Origin: Helicobacteraceae bacterium
GTDB taxonomy: Bacteria > Campylobacterota > Campylobacteria > Campylobacterales > Sulfurimonadaceae
Assembly: GCA_015489055.1 (NCBI GenBank)
Contig: WFMO01000066.1
Span: forward strand, 1 to 13,764
Direction: 5' to 3'
DNA length: 13,764 bases
The notes beneath the pieces were generated by a model that saw only the letters and a program-made list of their open reading frames with translations, made no database searches and was not told where the DNA came from. A program made the translations under genes and the position numbers. Below, one piece after another: positions 7,249 through 13,087 of the stretch; positions within the stretch are counted from its first letter, which is position 1, and each line of letters starts with the position of its first letter.

Positions 7249-7329
7249 ATACTCTGCAATGCACCTTCTTTGCTCTTTGCCTATTGGAATATGTAGGCTA
7301 AGGGTTTGTTGATATGATATAATACTTTC
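7249..7329. other. Short intergenic region between DUF4395 gene and ybeY
   Basis: Eighty-one bases that hold the ybeY -10 element. A weak imperfect hairpin (GCCTA at 7279-7283 and TAGGC at 7294-7298, loop of 10) has no following T run, so it is not called as a terminator. Nothing else is visible. Confidence 0.5.
7315..7323 (+). promoter_or_regulatory. Extended -10 promoter for ybeY, predicted leaderless
   Basis: TGATATAAT: a TG extension (7315-7316) one base before a perfect TATAAT (7318-7323). Six bases (ACTTTC) separate it from ATG 7330, so transcription would be expected to start at or next to the A of the start codon. No Shine-Dalgarno sequence precedes the ATG. A start further upstream cannot be excluded. 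Confidence 0.5.
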
Positions 7330-7761
7330 ATGATTGACTTTGAAAATAAAATTAACATTCATTTAGACATATCGCTGCTTGAGCAAATTGCTGCTGATAT
7401 ATGTGGTAAAGATTTTGAGTTGATTATAACTGACAATCAAGATATCAAAGAGATAAATAATCAATTTCGCCAAATAGATAAATCTACTGATGTATTGAGT
7501 TTTCCATATGATGATATATCACTTCAGGGTAGCATCATCATATCTTACGATTTTGCTCAAGAGTATTCTAAGCAGTACAGGGACACAATAGATGAGGAGC
7601 TAGCACTTTTGTTTATACATGGGATGCTTCATACTTTAGGATATGACCATGAGAGCGATAATGGTGAGATGAGGGCAAAAGAAGCGGAGATCATTAGATT
7701 GTATAATCTACCTGCTAGTTTAATTGTAAGAACTGAATCAATTTTTAATGATGGCCTTTAA
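7330..7761 (+). CDS. ybeY: Endoribonuclease YbeY (16S rRNA maturation)
   Basis: A single-strand-specific metalloendoribonuclease that takes part in 16S rRNA 3'-end maturation and ribosome quality control in the cytoplasm. At 143 residues it is of normal size. STDVLSFP (52-59) and the zinc site H97-x3-H101-x5-H107, in HGMLHTLGYDHESD, are diagnostic of the UPF0054 family. ELALLFIHG before the zinc site also matches. The start at ATG 7330 is the only good one, because the family's first strand follows directly. It is preceded by an 81-base gap holding its own promoter-like element but no Shine-Dalgarno site. The 3' end overlaps the 3' end of the convergent PBP2 gene by 17 bases, so the two transcripts must share complementary tails unless one ends early. 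Confidence 0.96.
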   Translation: MIDFENKINIHLDISLLEQIAADICGKDFELIITDNQDIKEINNQFRQIDKSTDVLSFPYDDISLQGSIIISYDFAQEYSKQYRDTIDEELALLFIHGMLHTLGYDHESDNGEMRAKEAEIIRLYNLPASLIVRTESIFNDGL

Positions 7762-9520
7762 TATAGCCATGAGCTAACAACCAATCAAAGGTTTTTGACA
7801 CTACAATTCCTGGAAGATAGCCTTTTCCATGACCACCATGTTCTACTAATACTGTTACGATATATTGCGGATGCCTGTAGGGTCCGTAAACTGTTAGCCA
7901 TGCTTGTGGTCTTTTATAGTATCTTAATTCTTTAGAGCTTATTCGCTTGGGAATGCTGACTACCTGTGCTGTTCCTGTTTTACCTGCTACACGTATAGGT
8001 GATGTCATAAATCTTGTTGCTGTTCCATATGGTGAGTTACAGACATCGTACATACCTTGTTGAATAATATGGAGTTTTTGTTTCTCTTCTTTAGTAAAAA
8101 TATTTTTATAAACCGGCTTAACTACTCTATTGCCAATCATTTTTGCAAAGTGCGGAGTCACTAACTTACCTATAGCAAAAAGATCAGTTAGTCTGGCAAT
8201 TTGCATCGGAGTCACTAAAACATAGCCCTGCCCTATAGATGTATTTGCCGTATCGCCAAGGTACCATGGCTGATGGAATTTTTTAAATTTCCACATTGGA
8301 TTTGGCACAGTACCAATGAATTCATTTGGTAAATCAACGCCTGTCTTTTGACCAAGCCCAAAGCGCTTTAAGCCTTTACTCATAACTTTTATACCTGTTT
8401 TTAGACCTACTGTATAAAAAAAGTCATCAACACTTTGTGTAATTGCTTTTATTATATTTGTGGTACCATGTCCTCCTCGTTTCCAGTCTCTAAATTTTCT
8501 ATGCCCAACCATTACATAGCCTCTTGAAAACATAGTCCAATGTTCATTTATAGTAGTTGTTAAAAAAATCAAGCCAAGTGCTATTTTGATAACAGAACCG
8601 GGAGGAAATAAACCGTTAATTAGTTTATCTGTAAAAGGATGGTCAGGATTGTGGATTAAAATATCCCACTGTTTAACTGAGATTCCAGTTATAAAGTTAT
8701 TTAAGTTATATTCGGGCAGGCTTGCTGCTGCTACAATAGCTCCATTGGTTTTCATCACTATAAACGCACCGGTATCATCTCGTGTTGTAAACATATCTGT
8801 AATATATTTTTCTAACTGCATATTAAGATTTAAAGTTAGGACATGATCTTCTGTAGGAGGAGTCTGTGAAATCTCTTGTACAACTTCGTTTTGGGCGTTT
8901 ACTTTAATTTTTTTATATCCTAATTTACCTTCTAGGAATTTATTATAATATTTTTCCAGTCCATTTTTACCGGTATAGCCAATAACGCTTAATTTAGGGT
9001 CTTTAAGCACTTCTTGTACAGTCGCTTTTCCTACATAACCAATTACATGCGCAGCTAATGTTTTGTATGGGTAATACCTTTGGGATGATGAAACTACATG
9101 TATATTTTTGTTTAATTCCAATCTGGTGTAAATCGGTATAATCTTTTGATACGGTATAAAATCAATAATATCAATAAAATGATGGTTAAAATAGCTATTT
9201 TTTCGTGTATATTCTTTGAGTATCTTTTTTATATTTATATTATTAATATATTTAGATAAGAAAGTTATCGTATTGGATAATTTAATCTTGCTTAAATGAG
9301 GTGCAAGCGCAATTTTAAAACCCAATTTATTTATAGCTATTGGCTTACCGGTATCATCTAATATTTCACCTCTAACAGGTGCTATGGCAATTGTACGATA
9401 GGTATTTTGTTTTGCCAATTTTTCATATAAAGCGTTATGTTGGACAGCTAAATTAAATATCCTAACTAGTAGTGAAATCCATATAGCAATAAAAAACAGT
9501 ATAATCAGTTTTATTTTCAT
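7745..9520 (-). CDS. mrdA: Penicillin-binding protein 2 (peptidoglycan D,D-transpeptidase)
   Basis: A class B penicillin-binding protein that cross-links peptidoglycan during cell elongation with RodA/MreB; 591 residues. It has a short cytoplasmic start and one membrane helix (about 4-24), with the rest periplasmic. The PBP dimerisation/pedestal region follows: YRTIAIAPVRGEILD (41-55), then RYYPYKTLAAHVIGYVG (148-164) and GYTGKNGLEKYY (181-192). The transpeptidase domain has the acyl-serine S309-V-I-K312 (in PPGSVIK), second motif S363-V-D365, and K514-T-G516 (in VAGKTGTAQV). All three motifs are intact. The GYTGKNGLEKYY region and the FRDWKRGGHG segment (343-352) favour PBP2 over PBP3. It begins 7 bases after the small membrane protein gene, with only a weak GAGCG as ribosome site, and is the last gene of the long leftward run. 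No rodA is visible. Confidence 0.95.
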   Translation of the reverse strand: MKIKLIILFFIAIWISLLVRIFNLAVQHNALYEKLAKQNTYRTIAIAPVRGEILDDTGKPIAINKLGFKIALAPHLSKIKLSNTITFLSKYINNINIKKILKEYTRKNSYFNHHFIDIIDFIPYQKIIPIYTRLELNKNIHVVSSSQRYYPYKTLAAHVIGYVGKATVQEVLKDPKLSVIGYTGKNGLEKYYNKFLEGKLGYKKIKVNAQNEVVQEISQTPPTEDHVLTLNLNMQLEKYITDMFTTRDDTGAFIVMKTNGAIVAAASLPEYNLNNFITGISVKQWDILIHNPDHPFTDKLINGLFPPGSVIKIALGLIFLTTTINEHWTMFSRGYVMVGHRKFRDWKRGGHGTTNIIKAITQSVDDFFYTVGLKTGIKVMSKGLKRFGLGQKTGVDLPNEFIGTVPNPMWKFKKFHQPWYLGDTANTSIGQGYVLVTPMQIARLTDLFAIGKLVTPHFAKMIGNRVVKPVYKNIFTKEEKQKLHIIQQGMYDVCNSPYGTATRFMTSPIRVAGKTGTAQVVSIPKRISSKELRYYKRPQAWLTVYGPYRHPQYIVTVLVEHGGHGKGYLPGIVVSKTFDWLLAHGYIKGHH

Positions 9521-9527
9521 ATTACGC

Positions 9528-9986
9528 TCATGCTATAAATAATACTGCTAAAATATATTCCGCTATCATATAATATATCACATTGAAATTAAGTTGCGGC
9601 ATAGGAAGAATAAATATCTTAGACAAGAGAGTTAAAAATAAAAAATATCCAGGATATGAAAGCAATACAATTAGAAGTTTAATACAGCTTTTACAGTTTG
9701 TAACATGCGATATGTTGATGATTATAGCTTTATATAATATAATAGCATAAATGATAGAACTAAATGCTATATAACCTTTTTGCGCTTCAAATATAAGTAA
9801 GGCGATACAGACATATAGTAAGTTTACAGTGTTACGGTTTTTTATACTATATATAAATAGTATCAATAAAACAGCAAAGAGCGGTGGTAAATTATAATAA
9901 ACACTGCTTAAGCTTTCATATAAAAAGAATAAAGCCAATAAGGCAGTATTGTTTATATGGTTTTTATAAGAGATACTTCGTTGCAT
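9528..9986 (-). CDS. Small integral membrane protein, possible MreD analogue
   Basis: A 152-residue, very hydrophobic protein with about five membrane helices (roughly 13-45, 53-70, 72-92, 102-124 and 134-151). There is a Cys pair in a loop, C98 and C101 (NCKSC). I see no family motif. It lies directly upstream of PBP2, where many bacteria keep mreD, and its length and helix count suit MreD, but that is position and shape only. Campylobacter jejuni has, as I recall, an uncharacterised membrane protein (Cj0651) in the same place before its PBP2 gene. ATG 9986 overlaps the acetyltransferase stop by 34 bases and has no Shine-Dalgarno site. An in-frame TTG near 9938 would remove the overlap but shorten the first helix, so the start is uncertain. 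Confidence 0.7.
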   Translation of the reverse strand: MQRSISYKNHINNTALLALFFLYESLSSVYYNLPPLFAVLLILFIYSIKNRNTVNLLYVCIALLIFEAQKGYIAFSSIIYAIILYKAIIINISHVTNCKSCIKLLIVLLSYPGYFLFLTLLSKIFILPMPQLNFNVIYYMIAEYILAVLFIA

Positions 9987-10411
9987 ATCGGAAAATGTTT
10001 ACAGTTAATACAATCAGCCCATATCTTATGATCAGGTAGCGATTCTTTTGGGATTTCTATAAAACCGAGTTTTTCAAAAAAAGTCTTTTTGTATGTTAAA
10101 GCTAGAATTTGCTTCAAATGTAAATTTGTAGCTTCCTCAACAGCTTTTTGCACCAGAGTTGTTCCGATCTTTTGTGATTGGTACCGCGGTGCTACGATCA
10201 AAGATCTAATCTCACCTAGTATGGATGAGTGAATATGGAGTGCCGTAAAACCAATCAATATATCTTCGTTAAAAGCCAGAATGTAAGATCTTATATTAGT
10301 CGCTATTTCATCATTACTTCTTGATAAAATAATGCCGCTCTCTACCTCCGGTTTCATTAATTGTTGCATCTGTGCTACATCACTTAGCAGGGCTTTTTTA
10401 TATATTATCAT
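9953..10411 (-). CDS. argA: Short GNAT-type N-acetylglutamate synthase (ArgA-like)
   Basis: A 152-residue GNAT acetyltransferase of the short NAGS type, predicted to make N-acetylglutamate from glutamate and acetyl-CoA, the first step of arginine synthesis. It opens with a KKAL..D...M..LM.P segment. It continues with SGIILSRSNDEI (25-36), GEIRSLIVAP (66-75) and the acetyl-CoA loop Q78-S-Q-K-I-G83. LALTYKKTFFEKLGF (103-117) and a C-terminal LPDHKIWADCINC segment with C134, C137 and C143 follow. The LTY...FFEKLGF and LP.K.W.DC..C motifs separate NAGS-like proteins from generic GNAT enzymes. It lacks the amino-acid-kinase domain of the E. coli enzyme. The start overlaps engB by 14 bases and the end overlaps the membrane protein gene by 34. 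Specificity for glutamate is inferred; no other arg gene is here. Confidence 0.8.
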   Translation of the reverse strand: MIIYKKALLSDVAQMQQLMKPEVESGIILSRSNDEIATNIRSYILAFNEDILIGFTALHIHSSILGEIRSLIVAPRYQSQKIGTTLVQKAVEEATNLHLKQILALTYKKTFFEKLGFIEIPKESLPDHKIWADCINCKHFPICNEVSLIKTI

Positions 10412-11018
10412 AATTTACTCTGTATAAAAGTTCATAAATAGCACAGATAGTATCGTTTATACCCCTTTTTTTAAAACTAGATACCATGATGGAATCTGGA
10501 AAATCTTTTTTTAATTTACCTAGCTGTTTTTGGTTAAGTTTATCTATTTTTGTAAAAATTTTTATGATAGCCTGAGTCTCATTAGTAATATTTTGTAAAA
10601 AATCATATACTTTATGATCTATATCTAGATCTGTATGACGCGCATCAATTAGATGGATAAACACTTTAATTTGTTTACGTTTTTGTATAAACGATGTCAA
10701 GTTTTGTTGCCATAGTGCTTGAGTTGACTTTGAAACCTTTGCATACCCAAAACCAGGCAGATCAATAAACTTAGCATATAATTTTTGAGATAGTTCACGA
10801 TTAAGGAAAGTAATATCAAAATAGTTAATAAGTCTTGTCTTTCCAGGTGTCGCTGATACTTTTGCTAAATTTTTATAGTTTGTTAAAGCATTAAGTAAAG
10901 AACTTTTCCCAACATTGGATCTTGCTAAAAATGCAACTTCATTTTGTTTAATATTTGGTGGAACCAAGGTTACATCAGGCGCCGATGTTATAAATTTAGC
11001 ATCTACTATATCTATCAT
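10398..11018 (-). CDS. engB: Ribosome biogenesis GTP-binding protein EngB (YsxC/YihA)
   Basis: An essential TRAFAC-class GTPase involved in large ribosomal subunit assembly, sometimes linked to division; cytoplasmic, 206 residues, normal length. G1 is ARSNVGKSS (32-40). G2 is the TPGKTRLINYF segment (57-67), G3 is DLPGFGYA (86-93) with the EngB-typical FGYAKVSK run, G4 is TKID (156-159), and G5 is SSFKKRG (170-176 region). One oddity is Ala where the first Gly of G1 usually stands. The start ATG overlaps the lptA stop by 4 bases (ATGA), so translation is likely coupled. It overlaps the acetyltransferase gene by 14 bases downstream. The linkage lptA-engB is shared with Campylobacter, as far as I recall. 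Confidence 0.95.
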   Translation of the reverse strand: MIDIVDAKFITSAPDVTLVPPNIKQNEVAFLARSNVGKSSLLNALTNYKNLAKVSATPGKTRLINYFDITFLNRELSQKLYAKFIDLPGFGYAKVSKSTQALWQQNLTSFIQKRKQIKVFIHLIDARHTDLDIDHKVYDFLQNITNETQAIIKIFTKIDKLNQKQLGKLKKDFPDSIMVSSFKKRGINDTICAIYELLYRVNYDNI

Positions 11019-11500
11019 TTTGATTGTTTTTTATGTTTATTTTTAAGGTTAAAAATCATAACAACCGGAGAATGTTTTGCTCCGTTTGCTACAGCTTTAC
11101 CTGTAAGTATATTTAAGATAATCTTATCTCCTTTTATTTCACGTTTATTATTAATCTGCCAAATATGTACGTTTTTAAAAAATCGGTATTCTTTTTGTAT
11201 CGGAAGATATATGACTTTATGTGCCTTGCCGTTATAAGAAATATTGTTGTCAGTAGTTATAAAAAAGGATACATGTCCTGTAGCTATCATTTTTATAGGT
11301 TTGTGTAGTTTGTTTAAATATATAACTACATTTGAAGCATTTAGCTCATCATTCCCTTTTGTTATTTTGACATTGCCATTAAATGTGCTGATACCTTTGA
11401 TGTTGTTGCCGTGAAAATTATTGGCAACTACTTTTAGTTGATTTGCAAAACCTGTAAAAGATATCGTTAATGTTAATAATATCAATAGTCGTAGCTTCAT
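11015..11500 (-). CDS. lptA: Lipopolysaccharide transport periplasmic protein LptA (OstA-like)
   Basis: A periplasmic bridge protein that passes lipooligosaccharide from LptC to the outer-membrane LptD. It has 161 residues, with a signal peptide at about 1-19 (hydrophobic LRLLILLTLTISFTGFA, cleavage expected after A19). The mature part shows the OstA-type repeating beta pattern: GNVKITKGNDELNASNVVIYL (43-63) matches the family's G.V.I..G...L.A....Y. Then comes ATGHVSF (73-79), and late in the protein EIKGDKIILNILTGKA (120-135). A very basic tail (NKHKKQSK) ends it. An AGAGA about 9 bases before ATG 11500 is a fair ribosome site. It lies 5 bases after lptC, and position between lptC and engB supports the call. 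Sequence conservation in this family is low, but the repeat pattern and neighbours agree. Confidence 0.88.
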   Translation of the reverse strand: MKLRLLILLTLTISFTGFANQLKVVANNFHGNNIKGISTFNGNVKITKGNDELNASNVVIYLNKLHKPIKMIATGHVSFFITTDNNISYNGKAHKVIYLPIQKEYRFFKNVHIWQINNKREIKGDKIILNILTGKAVANGAKHSPVVMIFNLKNKHKKQSK

Positions 11501-11505
11501 ATTTT

Positions 11506-12021
11506 TTATCTCTTATTAAATTGGTATATAGCAACAATATCTTTTGAAGTTGCTTTTTTATTTTTATTATCGTACATAAGTTTATAGCCTGTAATTTTAT
11601 CATTCTTTTTATAAGATATATATTTACCTTGAGTTCTTAGTACTTTACTCGTCTGGTTGTAAGTTGCCTCATTGCTTTGAAAGATCAACCCACTTATATT
11701 TTTATAAAGAACATTTCCATCTAATTCTATCATAGGTTGTTTAAACACTCCATGCAAGGCTGTTATGTTTGCCAAAGATTTAGTGGAATTATCTGTGTAG
11801 TTAACATCAGATACTATGTATTTTAATCCATATTTCAAACCTTTTGTTCCGCTAAAAACACTTTGAACTCCATGTGTAGTTAGACTGTATATTGTAAAAT
11901 GTGATAACTGAAGTTGCGCAGTTTTACTTTCTTTATTTATTGGAAGTTTCATAGGTGAGAAAAAGATATAAATTGAAGCTAATAAAGTTGCTATAAAAAT
12001 AAAAAATATATTAATATTCAT
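11506..12021 (-). CDS. lptC: LPS export protein LptC
   Basis: A bitopic inner-membrane protein that links the LptBFG transporter to LptA. About 171 residues: one N-terminal membrane helix (about 3-21, NINIFFIFIATLLASIYIFF) and then a periplasmic OstA-type beta domain. In that domain, segments such as FTIYSLTTHGVQSVFSG and KSLANITALHGVFKQP (about 89-104) and DGNVLYKNISGLIFQSNEATYNQ follow the LptC pattern. The N(I/V)xxxG.. and GNV.Y motifs are typical. I chose ATG 12021, whose ATGA overlaps the kdsC stop. A TTG two codons upstream (12027) would add two residues and overlap by 10 bases. LptA begins 5 bases downstream. LptB is not in the window. Annotation rests on topology, beta motifs and the kdsC-lptC-lptA order. 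Confidence 0.86.
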   Translation of the reverse strand: MNINIFFIFIATLLASIYIFFSPMKLPINKESKTAQLQLSHFTIYSLTTHGVQSVFSGTKGLKYGLKYIVSDVNYTDNSTKSLANITALHGVFKQPMIELDGNVLYKNISGLIFQSNEATYNQTSKVLRTQGKYISYKKNDKITGYKLMYDNKNKKATSKDIVAIYQFNKR

Positions 12022-12512
12022 CTCCAAAGATCCACGAAGGCTTTATATTGATGGTTTTTATCTATTAATATATCAATCATCTCTCTTATCGCACCACTTC
12101 CTCCTTTAGATACAAGAACGGTATCAACAATTTCTTTAATAGGCTCTGTGCCATTTGCCGGAGTAAAGCTTTTGTGTGCATTTAAAAGCATATTATAATC
12201 ATTTAAGTCATCGCCTATCGCTGCTGTTTCTTCGATATCAATATCTAATTGTTGCATAATATTTTGCATAACCGCGTATTTATCACCAATATTTTGATAT
12301 AAATGCTTGATGCCTAATTCTTTAGCTCTACGTGCAACGATTTTAGATTCTCTTCCTGTAATGATAGCAATCTGCCCTCCAAGTTTAATCCAACTTACAA
12401 TGCCTAAGCCATCTTGAACATTAAAACTTTTTAATTCATCACCACCATTTGAATACACTATACTTCCGTCCGTCATGCAACCGTCAACATCAAGTATTAT
12501 GAGCTTGATCAT
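12018..12512 (-). CDS. kdsC: 3-deoxy-D-manno-octulosonate 8-phosphate phosphatase KdsC
   Basis: A HAD-family phosphatase that removes phosphate from Kdo-8-phosphate to give Kdo for lipid A core assembly; cytoplasmic, 164 residues, a usual KdsC size and without a cap domain. Motif I is D8-V-D10-G-C-M-T-D15-G. KSFNVQDGLGI (28-38) is the KdsC-type segment K.F...DG.GI. Motif II is ITGR (51-54), K78 is motif III, and motif IV is IGDDLND (99-105). The C-terminal VSKGGSGAIREMIDIL (134-149) matches the active-site tail of KdsC, which closes on the neighbouring subunit. ATG 12512 overlaps the hisB stop by 4 bases. The link to lptC/lptA matches the pathway: Kdo made, then lipooligosaccharide exported. 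Confidence 0.94.
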   Translation of the reverse strand: MIKLIILDVDGCMTDGSIVYSNGGDELKSFNVQDGLGIVSWIKLGGQIAIITGRESKIVARRAKELGIKHLYQNIGDKYAVMQNIMQQLDIDIEETAAIGDDLNDYNMLLNAHKSFTPANGTEPIKEIVDTVLVSKGGSGAIREMIDILIDKNHQYKAFVDLWR

Positions 12513-13081
12513 AAAACATCTTTTGTGCTAGGCACAGCTATTTTTTCATTGATTGTTAAAGCTCGACGGAGCGCAACAGCTAGTGCTTTAAACGATGCTT
12601 CTATTAAATGATGATTGTTGTGACCCCTAAGTGCAATTATATGAGTGCTAATTTTTGCATTAAAAACCAATGCTTTAAAAAATTCTTCTACAAGTTCTGT
12701 ATCAAAATTACCTACTTTACCGCTTACAGGTAAAGAGTACACTAAAAAGGGACGGTTACTTAGATCCAAATCACAACTAACGCAACTCTCATCCATCACT
12801 ATATTTGCGTTACCAAATCGTTCTATTTTAGATACTGGATATATGGCATCACCCAAGAGAGAGCCTAGCACAATTGCTATATCTTCAACGCTATGGTGAT
12901 CATCAATGTGTGTATCACCTTTGCATGCTATATCTAGATCAATCAAGGCATGCTTCGCAAAACTTTCAAGCATATGATCTAAAAAACCAACACCGCTACT
13001 GATATTACTTTTGCCATTGCCATATAATTTTAAAGAAACCGTAATATCAGTTTCTTTGGTTATTCTGCTTTTTTTAATCAT
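12509..13081 (-). CDS. hisB: Imidazoleglycerol-phosphate dehydratase (monofunctional HisB)
   Basis: Catalyses dehydration of imidazole glycerol phosphate to imidazole acetol phosphate, the sixth step of histidine biosynthesis; cytoplasmic manganese enzyme. 190 residues, so it is the single-function form with no histidinol-phosphatase domain. Metal-binding signatures are GFLDHML with H36 (32-38), D61-HHSVED67 and H154-NNHHLIEA (157-162). E161 and the ALRRAL segment (about 170-175) complete the second repeat. It is separated from other his genes and lies between rlpA and kdsC. Its Shine-Dalgarno site AGGGAG is formed by the last two codons of rlpA, 9 bases before ATG 13081, so it is probably read from the same message. 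Overlap with kdsC is 4 bases. Confidence 0.97.
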   Translation of the reverse strand: MIKKSRITKETDITVSLKLYGNGKSNISSGVGFLDHMLESFAKHALIDLDIACKGDTHIDDHHSVEDIAIVLGSLLGDAIYPVSKIERFGNANIVMDESCVSCDLDLSNRPFLVYSLPVSGKVGNFDTELVEEFFKALVFNAKISTHIIALRGHNNHHLIEASFKALAVALRRALTINEKIAVPSTKDVL

Positions 13082-13087
13082 ATTTTA

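Noticed and set aside
7279-7298. Possible terminator hairpin GCCTA/TAGGC after the DUF4395 gene
   Set aside because: Only five base pairs, a 10-base loop, and no T run after it.
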